The notes: generated by a model not told the origin, from the letters alone. A stretch of 64,000 bases of DNA from Marispirochaeta sp. (GCF_963668165.1 NZ_OY764209.1:1922001-1986000), one strand, 5' to 3'; positions 17,556 to 26,675 are shown, numbered from the stretch's first letter. Program-made: numbers and translations.

Positions 17556-18725
17556 TCAGTCTGAAGGCCTGTTCTGTATTCTGTTGACGATGGTATCAAA
17601 GGGAGCGCCCTGCCGTACAAGGGGTGTTATAATCGTCTTTCCTATGGCCGGATCTCCGCAGTAGAGAGCGGAGACAAACTCGTTCCCCCGGCGAAACAGG
17701 CGGCAGTACTCCAGGTCGGGGGCTTCCGGCAGTTTCCGGGATTCAACCCCGGGATCCGCTTCCAGACCCGGTGTGTACCAGAGGGCGTAGAAGTGCTTGT
17801 CAAAAAGATCCAGCTTAAGCCGGAAGGGTTGTTGTTCAAGTTCCACGTCCCGGCCTGCCATGTTGACTCCCGCCGTAAAGCCCTGATATTCGGCGCTGTG
17901 CCACAGCCCGGAGGTGAAGGGGAATACCGGTTCTGCCACATCCCCGGCGGCAAAGATCTCCGCTTCCGAGGTTCTGCAGCGGGTATCTATTATTACACCC
18001 GACAGGGTGTTTATCCCTGAGTCCCTGAGCCAGACGGCAGCGGGCCGTACACCGATGGATGCGACGGTGCCGTCCCAATCGCCGGCATCTGTGCCAGCGG
18101 AAGAACCTTTTTGATTGTAGACTTTGATCCCGTGACTGATCAGGGTTTTTTCCACCAATCGTGACATTCCGGGATCAAGCCGGTTGGCCATGGGCCGTGA
18201 CTCGGGTCCCAGCAGATCGACCTGCTTGCCCATAAGGCTGAACTGTTCCGCCAGCTCAACCCCTTGAATTCCGTTTCCTGCAACGCAGATATGCTTCCAC
18301 TCCTGCGCCTTATGAAAGATGTTCTGCCCGTCGCTTTTTTCCCGAAGATACCGGAAAAGGAAGGGGTGATCCTGGATTTCCAGGGGAGAAGCCCCGGAGG
18401 CTATACAGAGTCTTCCATAGGCAATCTTGCGTCCGTCCGCCAGAAACAGGGTATAGATTTTGGGGGCAAGGTCGACAGCTTCAGCGCCCAGATAAACAGT
18501 GATTTTCTGGTCCTCATACCACTGGAGAGGGTGCAGCAGAAAGTCCTGATCTCCGTAATTCTTATGAAGCTCTTTACTCAGTTTTGTCCGTTTATAGGGG
18601 AGAACATCTTCCCGGGAGACCAAAAGAATGGAACCGGCAGAATCAACACTTCGAATGCCTTCCGCACAGCTCACACCTGCGCGGGAAGCTCCAACTATTA
18701 CGTAATCAAAAAAGGTACCCGCCAT
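17556..18725 (-). CDS. FAD/NAD(P)-dependent oxidoreductase (ferredoxin/rubredoxin reductase-like)
   Basis: 389 aa from the ATG at 18725 (AAGGA 8 nt upstream). The first Rossmann motif is YVIVGASRAGVSCAE (residues ~9-23), the NAD(P)-site strand is CVAGNGIQGVELAEQF (~150) and the FAD-ribityl motif IFAAGDVAEP (~270). LPYKRTKLSKEL matches the NirB/rubredoxin-reductase subfamily, where a K-L-S-K motif follows. It has no redox-active CxxC pair. Such enzymes reduce small iron proteins or act in oxidative-stress defence; the partner is not adjacent. Confidence 0.85.
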   Translation of the reverse strand: MAGTFFDYVIVGASRAGVSCAEGIRSVDSAGSILLVSREDVLPYKRTKLSKELHKNYGDQDFLLHPLQWYEDQKITVYLGAEAVDLAPKIYTLFLADGRKIAYGRLCIASGASPLEIQDHPFLFRYLREKSDGQNIFHKAQEWKHICVAGNGIQGVELAEQFSLMGKQVDLLGPESRPMANRLDPGMSRLVEKTLISHGIKVYNQKGSSAGTDAGDWDGTVASIGVRPAAVWLRDSGINTLSGVIIDTRCRTSEAEIFAAGDVAEPVFPFTSGLWHSAEYQGFTAGVNMAGRDVELEQQPFRLKLDLFDKHFYALWYTPGLEADPGVESRKLPEAPDLEYCRLFRRGNEFVSALYCGDPAIGKTIITPLVRQGAPFDTIVNRIQNRPSD

Positions 18726-18828
18726 ACTGTACATCCTTACTACCTGTTAAGTAAAAGCATACTGATTTTCTAAGATAATGTGAATAAAAAGTGGGACTAA
18801 GCTTATTCCCCCCACCCATGCTCCCTGC

Positions 18829-18834
18829 TATACT
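18829..18834 (+). promoter_or_regulatory. Extended -10 box before permease gene (probably leaderless)
   Basis: TGC-TATACT (TATACT at 18829-18834) ends 8 nt before the ATG at 18843. There is no Shine-Dalgarno, so transcription should begin at or beside the start codon. Confidence 0.5.
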
Positions 18835-18842
18835 CTGTGCCC

Positions 18843-19730
18843 ATGAAAGTCTTTTTGCTGATCTTTACATCAATGGCAATAGAAGCGCTTCCTTTCCTTC
18901 TGATAGGATCCCTGGCTGCCTCTGTTGTTGAAGAGTATTTTTCACCTGAGAAACTGGAAAAGCTCTTTCGCCGACCCTTGGCAGGAACAGTTTTTGCTGT
19001 CGCCGGAGGATTAATATTTCCTGTTTGCGAATGCGGAGTCGTCCCGGTCGCGGCCCGGCTTGCCAGAAAGGGAGTGCCTGCGTCTTCTGCAATTGCTTTT
19101 ATGCTTGCAGCACCGGTAATCAACCCCTTTGTTCTGCTCTCTACATACGTAGCTTTTCGCGGCAATATTCTGATAGTTATGTTACGAGCCGGATCAGCCC
19201 TTGTTGTGGCCCTGATAAGCGCGTACCTGTTTCGCGGAGAATCACTGCCGGATACTTTCACCGGCGGTCACTGTCATTGCCATGATGACAGTCATAATTC
19301 TTCCGAGGGAAGGTTTTTTCGCATTATGTCAATGACTGGAAACGAACTGCTCCATATGGCAGTACCGTTTTTTATTGGCGCTTCAATTGCTGTGCTTTTC
19401 CGTATATTTATTCTCCGGGGTATTGTTATTGACAAGGGGCTCCAGAGCTTTGCCGCGATACCATTGTCAATGGGTGCCGCCATGTTCATGTCGGTATGCT
19501 CGGAGGCCGACGCGTTTATTGCCGCCCCTCTGCTGAATCTTCCTCTCAGCGCAAGGCTGGCCTTTATTGTTATAGGACCCATGGTCGATATTAAACTGTT
19601 CCTGCAATGGCGGCGGTTCTTTTCACGGACACAGATCTTCCGCCTTGCGGTACTGACGCCGATGATTGTGTGGGCATTAATGATGCTGATCGAGGCTCTT
19701 GGAATTCTCCGGGGAGGTTTTCAGGTATGA
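18843..19730 (+). CDS. Permease of the YcgR/YraQ (UPF0718, DUF318) family
   Basis: 295 aa from the ATG at 18843; a GTG 6 bp earlier is a poor alternative. About eight hydrophobic segments. The family's cysteine signature PVCECGVVPVAARL lies near residue 60, and a second matching half CSEADAFIAAPLL lies near 220. Between the halves is a cytosolic His/Cys-rich loop (GGHCHCHDDSHN, about 139-150) that could bind metal. Members are proposed metal, sulfide or redox-linked efflux permeases; no substrate is proven here. It overlaps its partner gene by 4 bp, reproducing the Bacillus ycgR-ycgQ pair, and lies next to zinc-uptake genes. Confidence 0.85.
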   Translation: MKVFLLIFTSMAIEALPFLLIGSLAASVVEEYFSPEKLEKLFRRPLAGTVFAVAGGLIFPVCECGVVPVAARLARKGVPASSAIAFMLAAPVINPFVLLSTYVAFRGNILIVMLRAGSALVVALISAYLFRGESLPDTFTGGHCHCHDDSHNSSEGRFFRIMSMTGNELLHMAVPFFIGASIAVLFRIFILRGIVIDKGLQSFAAIPLSMGAAMFMSVCSEADAFIAAPLLNLPLSARLAFIVIGPMVDIKLFLQWRRFFSRTQIFRLAVLTPMIVWALMMLIEALGILRGGFQV

Positions 19731-20518
19731 AATGGCCTTCTGTTATTGCGTCATTAATAATCTCTCTCTTTGCTCTGCTGCTGTTGTTTGTTGCATTGAC
19801 TCCTGTTTATGACGCGTTCATGCATCCCCGCTTCAGGCCTCTGACACTGCTGGGCGGTTATTTTATGATGGCGCTGGCAATCTTTTCTGCCGGAAACAGA
19901 TTGTATTCAATACAACCAATACAGCTGCTGGTCCTCTCTTTTTCGCTCCTTGCCATGGGTGCTTCCGCAGTGATTCATTATCCGAGAAATCCAGAAATCC
20001 AGTATTCGAGTGAAACAATTTCTGAACAGCCTTTACCTGTCGATTCTTTACCGCCGAAATTCGAAGACGGTAATTATGTCCGTATTTCCGTTCCCGAGCT
20101 GTTCCTTCTCACACTTGATCAAAAGGAGAAAGCTCTTGGTCTGCCGGTAATGCTGCGCGCGATTGCATTGAGAAGGGATGATCTTGACCGGGAGAACCGT
20201 ATTGCCGCGGGCCGGGTGTTCTTGAGCTGTTGTGCCGCAGACTCCGTTCGCCTGATCTTTCTTGTGAACTTACCCCCGGAGACTGATTTATCCCTGGTTC
20301 AGGATGGTTCCTGGATACTTATCAAGGGAAATGTCTCTGAGCTGCCGGCGGATAATTCCCTGCAGCCGGATACGGACGGATTGTCCGCCGATTCTTTTTC
20401 CGCTATGGATATTATGAATACCAGTTATATGCTGGACGCCATGGAAGTAACTGCGATTCGCGAACCCGCCATGTTTTTTACAGATACTTTGCGTACTGCG
20501 GAGCCGTTTACGTTCTGA
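19727..20518 (+). CDS. YcgQ-like (UPF0703/TIGR03943 family) permease partner protein
   Basis: 263 aa starting at ATG 19727, inside the stop of the permease gene. Four hydrophobic helices occur in the first ~90 residues (SVIASLIISLFALLLLFVAL and three more). A ~170-residue extracytoplasmic or cytosolic domain follows, with paired cysteines in VFLSCCAADSVRL, a landmark of this family's C-terminal domain. In Bacillus the equivalent protein always pairs with the UPF0718 permease. Function is unproven; metal or small-molecule export is usually assumed. Confidence 0.8.
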   Translation: MKWPSVIASLIISLFALLLLFVALTPVYDAFMHPRFRPLTLLGGYFMMALAIFSAGNRLYSIQPIQLLVLSFSLLAMGASAVIHYPRNPEIQYSSETISEQPLPVDSLPPKFEDGNYVRISVPELFLLTLDQKEKALGLPVMLRAIALRRDDLDRENRIAAGRVFLSCCAADSVRLIFLVNLPPETDLSLVQDGSWILIKGNVSELPADNSLQPDTDGLSADSFSAMDIMNTSYMLDAMEVTAIREPAMFFTDTLRTAEPFTF

Positions 20519-20544
20519 TGTGATTATAGTTTTATGGTTTTTTC

Positions 20545-20596
20545 TTGACCTTATGTAACGGGAATATTATGTTATTGAGGTATTACAAAGTAATAC
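20545..20596 (+). promoter_or_regulatory. Promoter and operator of the copG-znuACB operon
   Basis: TTGACC (20545-20550), 17 nt, TATGTT (20568-20573). A perfect inverted repeat GTATTAC-AAA-GTAATAC (20580-20596) sits on the expected start site, so a bound protein would block initiation. The ribbon-helix-helix protein encoded first in the operon is the obvious candidate to bind it. Confidence 0.7.
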
Positions 20597-20616
20597 GACG
20601 ACAGCCGGGAGGGATA

Positions 20617-20904
20617 ATGAAAAAAGAGAGTGTGGTTACCTTCAAGGCAGATGAGAAACTTGCAGAGTTGTTACACACGTTGCCGAATCGTTCCGAGTTT
20701 ATCCGCAAGGCGCTGCTGGAGGCTCTGGACAGTACCTGTCCCCTCTGTCAGGGATCGGGAATCATGACTCCGGCACAGCGTGAGCACTGGAAAGCCTTTT
20801 CCCGGCACCACCAGGTGGGGCGGTGCGGCGACGGCTGCGGGGAGACTATTCTGTTTTGCGATTATCAAGAGCCGGGGACCTCCGGCAATGCGAAGGAGTT
20901 TTAA
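20617..20904 (+). CDS. CopG-like ribbon-helix-helix regulator with C-terminal Cys/His metal site
   Basis: 95 aa from the ATG at 20617 (GGGAGG upstream). Residues 1-35 fit a ribbon-helix-helix: a beta strand ESVVTFKADEKLAELL, then helices ending in NRSEFIRKALLEAL. Residues ~40-90 carry CPLCQGSG, a His-containing segment (HWKAFSRHHQVGRC) and CGDGCGETILFC, at least seven cysteines arranged like a zinc site. The gene ends exactly one codon boundary before znuA. I infer a zinc-sensing autorepressor of the zinc-uptake operon, in place of Zur. The fold call is by pattern only. Confidence 0.78.
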   Translation: MKKESVVTFKADEKLAELLHTLPNRSEFIRKALLEALDSTCPLCQGSGIMTPAQREHWKAFSRHHQVGRCGDGCGETILFCDYQEPGTSGNAKEF

Positions 20905-21822
20905 ATGAATCGATTTTTAGTTATTCTGGTTCTGTTTATTTCTGTTGTTTCCCTCTTGTTTGCCGGAGGAGGAAAGGAGACTCCCCCGGTGGACCGGGAG
21001 ACTGTGAGGGTATTTGTTTCGATCCTGCCCCAGAAGTCTTTCGCGGAGCGCATCGGCGGAGAGAATGTCGAGGTTTCGGTCATGGTCCCCCCCGGGAAGA
21101 GCCCGGCGACCTATGAGCCAACGCCCCGCCAGATGGTCTCTCTGGGGAATGCCGACCTCTTTTTCACCATAGGAGTACCATTCGAAAGGGCATTCCTGGG
21201 AAGGGTTTCATCATCTCTTCAGTCCCTGAGGATTGTTCCGACGGATGAGGGGATAGAGAAGCGCTATCTTGGGGCCCACAGCCATGATGAAGATGCGCAC
21301 GAGGATGAACACGACGATGATCATGAAACAGGCGAACCGGATCCCCATATCTGGATGGATCCTGTTCTGGTAAAGCATCAGGGAGCCATTATTCGTGATG
21401 CACTGATTGACCTTGATCCCGAAAGTGCCTCTGCTTACCGGGAGCGTTATGATGCCTTTGCTGCCGATCTTGACAGCCTTCATGAGGAACTTAGCAGGAT
21501 TCTTGCTCCGGCAGAGGGGAGCCTTCTGTTTGTCTATCATCCTGCTTTCGGTTACTTTGCCGACCGCTATGGTTTGCGTCAGGAGGCCATAGAGACCGGG
21601 GGTAAGGAACCGAGTCCCGCCATGTTGCAGCATGTAATAGAAGCGGCCCGGCACGAGGGGGTAAAGGTAATCTTTGTCCAGCCGGAATTCCCGAAAAAGA
21701 GCGCCCAGGCTGTAGCGGACGCCATAGACGGTGTTGTTGTTCCGGTGGCGCCTCTGATGGAGGATTATACGGAAAACCTGCGCTCTCTTGCCCGGAGGAT
21801 TGCCAATGGATTGTCGCAATGA
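20905..21822 (+). CDS. znuA: Zinc ABC transporter substrate-binding protein
   Basis: 305-aa cluster A-I metal-binding protein. Signal peptide residues 1-21 (LFAGGGKE follows). The mature domain shows FVSILPQKSFAERIGG, PGKSPATYEPTPRQM with a nearby ligand, and the His/Asp-rich loop HSHDEDAHEDEHDDDHE at ~120-137. PHIWMDP follows, with a metal-ligand His. VYHPAFGYFADRYGL supplies another ligand and IFVQPEFPKKSAQ is the family's C-terminal block. The His-rich loop favours zinc over manganese. It starts directly after the regulator's stop and overlaps znuC by 4 bp. Confidence 0.92.
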   Translation: MNRFLVILVLFISVVSLLFAGGGKETPPVDRETVRVFVSILPQKSFAERIGGENVEVSVMVPPGKSPATYEPTPRQMVSLGNADLFFTIGVPFERAFLGRVSSSLQSLRIVPTDEGIEKRYLGAHSHDEDAHEDEHDDDHETGEPDPHIWMDPVLVKHQGAIIRDALIDLDPESASAYRERYDAFAADLDSLHEELSRILAPAEGSLLFVYHPAFGYFADRYGLRQEAIETGGKEPSPAMLQHVIEAARHEGVKVIFVQPEFPKKSAQAVADAIDGVVVPVAPLMEDYTENLRSLARRIANGLSQ

Positions 21823-22586
21823 ACAAACCTGATCCCTGCTGTGTTATCCAGGCCCGGAATATCTCCTTTGCCTATGATGAGAAACCGGTCCTTAAAAATG
21901 TCAGCTTCGAAATTCGGGCGGGAGAGATGGTAACCATTGTAGGCCCTAATGGGGGAGGCAAGAGTACTCTGCTGAAGATTCTGCTGGGGATTCTTGAGCC
22001 CCAGAGCGGATCCCTGAAGATCCTCGGAAAACCCTCCAGGGAGGCCCTTTCCCTGATAGGGTATGTTCCCCAGTACGCCCAATTCGATGAACGTTTCCCC
22101 ATTACGGTTGAGGAGGTTGTCTTAAGCGGCAGGGTCAGGCCCCGCTTCGGGTACTATTCCTCCGCGGACAGGCGGCACGCCCGGGAAGCCATGGAGCGGG
22201 TCGGTATTGAAGACCTTGGACGCAAGACTTTTTCCGATCTCTCAGGCGGTCAGCGGCAGCGGGTTCTGATAGCCCGCGCCCTTGTAGGGGACCCGCGGAT
22301 GCTGCTCCTGGACGAACCCACCGCCAACGTGGATGCTTTTATGAGCGAACGCTTTATTCAGCTTGTGTCTGAACTTGCAAAGGAGCGGACGGTTTTGCTG
22401 GTAACCCACGATACGGGCTATGTTTCCGGATTGACGGACCGGGTTTTCTGCGTCAATCGCGGCCTTGAGGAGCATCCGGCCCAGGAGGCGGGTGCCGGAC
22501 TGGTGCATGCCTCCTATGGTCAGTCGGTTATGGCTGTCCGCCACGATATAAAGCTTCCCCATCCCGGCGAGGAGGCAGAAGGATGA
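21819..22586 (+). CDS. znuC: Zinc ABC transporter ATP-binding protein
   Basis: 255 aa. Walker A GPNGGGKST, signature LSGGQRQRVLIARAL, Walker B MLLLDEPTANVD and the switch His in VTHDTGYV are intact. The RPRFGYYSSADRRHA segment in the helical domain is typical of metal-uptake ATPases. It overlaps znuA and the permease gene by 4 bp each. The C-terminal extension (EEHPAQEAGAGL onward, with HASYGQS) is like that seen in other znuC/troB proteins. Confidence 0.93.
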   Translation: MNKPDPCCVIQARNISFAYDEKPVLKNVSFEIRAGEMVTIVGPNGGGKSTLLKILLGILEPQSGSLKILGKPSREALSLIGYVPQYAQFDERFPITVEEVVLSGRVRPRFGYYSSADRRHAREAMERVGIEDLGRKTFSDLSGGQRQRVLIARALVGDPRMLLLDEPTANVDAFMSERFIQLVSELAKERTVLLVTHDTGYVSGLTDRVFCVNRGLEEHPAQEAGAGLVHASYGQSVMAVRHDIKLPHPGEEAEG

Positions 22587-23482
22587 GCTCCTTTATCCAG
22601 GCCCTGGCCGACCCTTCCATGCCTTTTATCCGTTATGCCCTTATTGCAGGGATCATCTCTTCCGCGGCCTTCGGCATGGTAGGCTCCTTTGTTGTTGTCC
22701 GCAGAATCAGCTATATTGCCGGTGCCGTCAGCCATGCAGCCCTGGCTGGTTTGGGCGGGTCTCTTTACCTGCAGGTGGTCCACGATATTACCTGGTTTTC
22801 TCCTCTTCTTGGCGCCACCGTGGCAGCTCTTCTGTCTGCCTGGATCATTGCCCTGGTAAACCTCTATGCTGCCGAACGGGAGGACACCATAATCGGGGCC
22901 ATATGGGCTGTGGGTATGGCTGTCGGACTGCTCTTTATCGCCAAAACTCCGGGTTATATGGACCCCATGAGTTACCTGTTCGGAAACATTCTGCTGATTG
23001 GAAAAGCCGATCTGCTGCTTATTATGGCGCTCAATCTGCTGGTAATAGTGCTGGTGCTGCTGTTTTATCCCCAGCTTCAGGCTGTCTGTTTTGACGAGCC
23101 CTACGCGCGCACCAGAAAGGTTCCCACCGGCTTTTTTATGCTCCTTCTGGTTACCCTGACCGCTGTGACTGTGGTGCTGATGGTCTCTACCGTCGGAATT
23201 GTGATGGTAATCGCCATGCTCACCCTGCCCGCGGCTACCGCCGGACTCTTCGCCAGGAGACTTTCGGGGATGATGCTTTACGGCGGGCTTATCTGTGCTT
23301 TCTCGAATGTAGCGGGGCTGTACAGCAGCTATTCCCTGGATGTGCCCACAGGTGCCATGACTATCCTGGTAAGCGGAGGTTTGTATGTGGCAGCCCTGGT
23401 TGTCCGCAGTATCCAGCGCCGGTTTCGTCTGCAGCGGGGATCGTCGGAATACATGTATTCCAATTCGGCAACTCAGGAATAA
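22583..23482 (+). CDS. znuB: Zinc ABC transporter permease
   Basis: 299 aa, about eight membrane helices, ABC-3 family. Blocks GMVGSFVVVRRISYIAGAVSHAALAG and MSYLFGNILLIG are diagnostic (the first is quoted here in two parts: GMVGSFVVVRR, SYIAGAVSHAALAG). STVGIVMVIAMLTLPAATA lies near the C-terminus. Last gene of the regulator-znuA-znuC-znuB operon. No terminator hairpin is obvious before the decayed oxidase gene. Confidence 0.93.
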   Translation: MSSFIQALADPSMPFIRYALIAGIISSAAFGMVGSFVVVRRISYIAGAVSHAALAGLGGSLYLQVVHDITWFSPLLGATVAALLSAWIIALVNLYAAEREDTIIGAIWAVGMAVGLLFIAKTPGYMDPMSYLFGNILLIGKADLLLIMALNLLVIVLVLLFYPQLQAVCFDEPYARTRKVPTGFFMLLLVTLTAVTVVLMVSTVGIVMVIAMLTLPAATAGLFARRLSGMMLYGGLICAFSNVAGLYSSYSLDVPTGAMTILVSGGLYVAALVVRSIQRRFRLQRGSSEYMYSNSATQE

Positions 23483-23541
23483 ATTCGTAGATTACTCATA
23501 CAGGTTCTGAAAACCAGATCAGGGACTGCATAAGAGTAAAT

Positions 23542-24399
23542 ATGAAATGGCGGATAATCATGCTATCGGCGGTTCTGTTGGTTTCAATCTCGGCTGAACC
23601 GGGGAAAAGGTTTCTATCCAGGTCAGCAACCGTCTAAAGGACACAACGACTGTTCACTGGCACGGTGTGTATCTTCCCGCTGAAGCAGACGGCGGCCCCC
23701 ATCAACCGATCGCGGCGGGAAAGACCTGGCGGGCCGAGTTTACCGTTGATCAGCCTGCAGCCAGCCTCTGGTGCCATCCGCATCTTGTTGGTACTACAGA
23801 GCAGGTCTACCGGGGATTAGCGGGGTTCATGCTTATCGATGACAATGTCGGACCCTCAAGCCTGCCCTCAGAATACGGTGTGGACGATCTTCCCCTGGTA
23901 CTGCAGGAACGGCGTTTCGACAAGGAAGGAACCTTTCGGTACGAACCGCGCATGCCGGACATTATCCATGGTTACGGTGGTAACGTGCTGCTGGTAAACG
24001 GCGGTATAGAGCCGGTGCCCGTGGATTCCCTGGTGCTCTCTCCCGGAGAACAGGCGGAGGTGGTTCTGGACGTACAAGGACGCCAGGGGGAGGACACGGT
24101 GTTGCAGGCCGAAACCTCATTCGCTGTTATTATACGCCCTTTTAGTCAGAATCGGAGAGAAATTGCGAAACAACGGCCGGGTGCCCTCCCGGCTTGTTTC
24201 TCTGTCAGCGCCCCGCGTTCCAGAGGATGCGGTAAGGCGTACTTTTGTGATGTCGACCATGGGTCCCGGCGGGAGCCTTACTATTAACGGGCGCAGAATG
24301 GACATGAACCGCGTTGATGAGCAGGTCGCCGCGGGAAGTACCGAGGACTGGGAGGTGAGTACATCCGGCATGATGGGGCAGTACGAGGTGTTGCGTTAA
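23542..24399 (+). pseudogene. Decayed multicopper oxidase (several frameshifts and deletions)
   Basis: An ATG at 23542 opens a signal-peptide-like segment (MKWRIIMLSAVLLVSISA) that shifts frame near 23600. It then reads GEKVSIQVSNRLKDTTTVHWHG and continues with WCHPHLVGTTEQVYRGLAGF, the first two copper-ligand motifs of a CueO/FtsP-like oxidase. A second frameshift lies near 24120-24165. The next frame has FVMSTMGPGGSLTINGRRMD, but the gene stops after MMGQYEVLR, without the HPxHxHG and HCH motifs. N-terminal cupredoxin sequence and most of domain 3 are missing. It cannot make a functional enzyme. Its stop shares TTAA with the convergent HD-GYP gene. Confidence 0.85.
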
Positions 24400-26147
24400 A
24401 TCTCCTTGTAACGGTCATACACAAGGCGAATTTCCGGCAGAGCCGTTAGAAAGGCTGCGTAGATATCGGGATCAAAATGGCTGCCCACCCCTTCTTCTAT
24501 AATCTCGAGGGACCTTTCAATGGAGAAGGCTTCTTTGTAGGGACGTTTGGAGGTCAGAGCATCAAAGACATCTGCCAGGGCGACAATGCGGCCGGAAACA
24601 GGAATTTCCTTGCCGGAAAGGCCTTTAGGGTAGCCGCTTCCGTCGAAGCGTTCATGATGGCTCGCGATGATATTTTCCGCGGTATTAAGCAGTTCCAGGT
24701 CAATGATTCTGTTGATACCGGAGTTCATGCTGTGAATTACCGCTAGGCCGATGTTTACATGCTCCTCGATTACCTCTCTCTCGCCGCTGTTCAGGGAGCT
24801 TTTTTTCTGCAGAACTGAATCGGGAATCCCTATTTTTCCTATATCGTGGAGGGGGGCGAACCAGAGGATCTCGCGCTGCATCATAGTAGTAACTGAACTG
24901 TCGTTTTTCGCGAGCTCCCGTGCCAGAATGTAGGAGTAACGGGACATCCTGGTTATATGAAGAGATGTTTCGTTGTCCTTGCGTTCCATCAGGGACACAA
25001 AAGCCCTGGTAGTTTCCGCAACAATCTCCTGGATTATATAATGATAAAAAAGATTGTGCTTCTGCAGGGTCAGTACCTTCTCTATGGTCCTGGCATGTTC
25101 AAGGGTGTAGATGTCTTTTTGCCCCGAAGATACAAACAGAAAGCCGAGGACATGACCGTGAATCTCGATTGGCACGGTAATACTGGCTTTTATTCCTTCA
25201 TCCAGAATACGCTTTGTTGATTCGGACTGATGTACTTTTTCGTAGTGGCGGGGAAGGTCATTGATGATCCGTGTCTGCCGCGCCGTGAGTATCGATCCCA
25301 GGGTGGTATTATCCAGCTCTTCAATAAAGCCCGGCTCAAGATGAACAGTCGGAAGAGTACTGGCGGCGGACTCGGCAATAACCTGTCCGGAGGCATCCAG
25401 AAAGGCGACAGCCAGGCGGTCGCAGGGAACACTGTGGGAGAGAATCTTCCGCATCCGGGGAATAAAGGCCTCCAGTGTACCGTAGACTTGGTGCTCTGCA
25501 AGTTCCCGGTTGGAGCGGTGGGCTGCGGTGATTGCTTCCACCTGATTCAGGAGGGACTCTTCCTCCTGCCAGCGTGGTGAAAAATCAATTATTTCGGACT
25601 CGTAATTGAGGATTCTCTGAAGTGAATGAATAAGCCTGGCGCCTCTTTCTACATAACGGGTATGTTCCTGATGAAAGCGTATTGCCAGGGTGAGCAGTAT
25701 CCCGACAAGGAGCATCATGGCCAGTCCGAAACCAATAAATACTATCCTGTTGTGCTCCCGGTTCTGATAATTCACGGAGCTGAGTTGCCGGGCCGTGGAT
25801 CCAAGACGTGAAATCGCGGCCCGCATCTCCTCTTCGCTGGGTGATTCTGCAAGTTTCTGCAGCAGAGCAAGGGCCTCATCGTCAAAACTTCCGTCAGGCA
25901 GCGTACGTCCCGCATTCTCGGCAGCCTGGTGCATGGTTTCAAGGGACTGCGGGTCCCGCAGCCGGGTAAAATCATAGATACTTCGTATAAGGGTATTAAT
26001 AACCGCCAGATTATCCCGTAATTTGTCTGAAGAATTCCGGGTTGCATGATCAAAAAGGAGAAATATGCCAAAGGAAATGAATAACAGCAAAGAAGCCGCG
26101 CTTAGAGCAAACAGGTGGCGGTGCACGTAACGGTGAAATGCTTTCAT
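24396..26147 (-). CDS. Membrane-bound GAF/HD-GYP cyclic-di-GMP phosphodiesterase
   Basis: 583 aa. A membrane helix at ~12-32 and another at ~150-170 (IVFIGFGLAMMLLVGILL) enclose a ~115-residue periplasmic helical sensor. A GAF-like domain follows (~225-375; VPCDRLAVAFLDASGQVIAES, HGHVLGFLFVSSG). The C-terminal HD-GYP domain has LHDIGKIGIPD, EEHVNIG and HHERFDGSGYPKGL, with metal ligands intact. It should hydrolyse c-di-GMP in response to an extracytoplasmic cue. It is monocistronic, with its own consensus-like promoter placed so that the mRNA would be leaderless. Confidence 0.92.
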   Translation of the reverse strand: MKAFHRYVHRHLFALSAASLLLFISFGIFLLFDHATRNSSDKLRDNLAVINTLIRSIYDFTRLRDPQSLETMHQAAENAGRTLPDGSFDDEALALLQKLAESPSEEEMRAAISRLGSTARQLSSVNYQNREHNRIVFIGFGLAMMLLVGILLTLAIRFHQEHTRYVERGARLIHSLQRILNYESEIIDFSPRWQEEESLLNQVEAITAAHRSNRELAEHQVYGTLEAFIPRMRKILSHSVPCDRLAVAFLDASGQVIAESAASTLPTVHLEPGFIEELDNTTLGSILTARQTRIINDLPRHYEKVHQSESTKRILDEGIKASITVPIEIHGHVLGFLFVSSGQKDIYTLEHARTIEKVLTLQKHNLFYHYIIQEIVAETTRAFVSLMERKDNETSLHITRMSRYSYILARELAKNDSSVTTMMQREILWFAPLHDIGKIGIPDSVLQKKSSLNSGEREVIEEHVNIGLAVIHSMNSGINRIIDLELLNTAENIIASHHERFDGSGYPKGLSGKEIPVSGRIVALADVFDALTSKRPYKEAFSIERSLEIIEEGVGSHFDPDIYAAFLTALPEIRLVYDRYKEI

Positions 26148-26155
26148 TTAGAGTT

Positions 26156-26184
26156 ATTATAGAATTTTGGGAAACGCAGTGCAA
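26156..26184 (-). promoter_or_regulatory. Promoter of HD-GYP gene (probably leaderless)
   Basis: Minus-strand TTGCAC (26184-26179), 17 nt, perfect TATAAT (26161-26156), ending 8 nt before the ATG at 26147. No Shine-Dalgarno fits in the remaining bases. Confidence 0.65.
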
Positions 26185-26294
26185 GCGGAGAAGAGAGAAT
26201 TTCCACTCTTCCTTTTACATATCGCTCCGGGAAGTGCTATTATTAGTAGTGGCACAATATGCCTGAAATTCTGAAACAGACAAGGAGATTTACG

Positions 26295-26675
26295 ATGAAA
26301 GTCTATGGTTTCTTCTGGATTAAAGCTCTGGTGACCGCGGTTTTCGCGGTGCTGATGATTTTCCTGCCCACCCTGTCGGCCTCATGGTTCGGCATAGAGG
26401 TATCCCGCTACGGAAGTTTGATGGTACAGCTGACGGGGGCCCTTTTTGCGGGGATCTCCCTGATCTGTTTCTTTTCCAGCAACAGTGAATCCTCTCTTGC
26501 AGTCCGCAATACCATGTTTGCCTTCGCAGTTGCCGACAGCCTTGGCTTTATTGTCAGTCTGATCGGCTATTTCAATGGACTTATGAACTCCCTGGGTATC
26601 CTGCTTATAGTACTGTGGGTCTTTTTTGCTGTCTCTGCATGGATCTACTGGGTGTTCGGAGGCCGGACTGTCTGA
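26295..26675 (+). CDS. Small four-helix membrane protein of unknown function
   Basis: 126 aa from the ATG at 26295 (AAGGAG 8 nt upstream). Four hydrophobic segments at about 7-25, 40-60, 70-92 and 98-120; FGIEVSRYGSLMVQLTGALFAG (quoted in part) connects helices 1 and 2. Its size and spacing resemble small DoxX-like or DUF4345-like integral membrane proteins, but I do not recognise a specific family. It is 18 bp upstream of the U32 peptidase gene and could be co-transcribed. Confidence 0.7.
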   Translation: MKVYGFFWIKALVTAVFAVLMIFLPTLSASWFGIEVSRYGSLMVQLTGALFAGISLICFFSSNSESSLAVRNTMFAFAVADSLGFIVSLIGYFNGLMNSLGILLIVLWVFFAVSAWIYWVFGGRTV

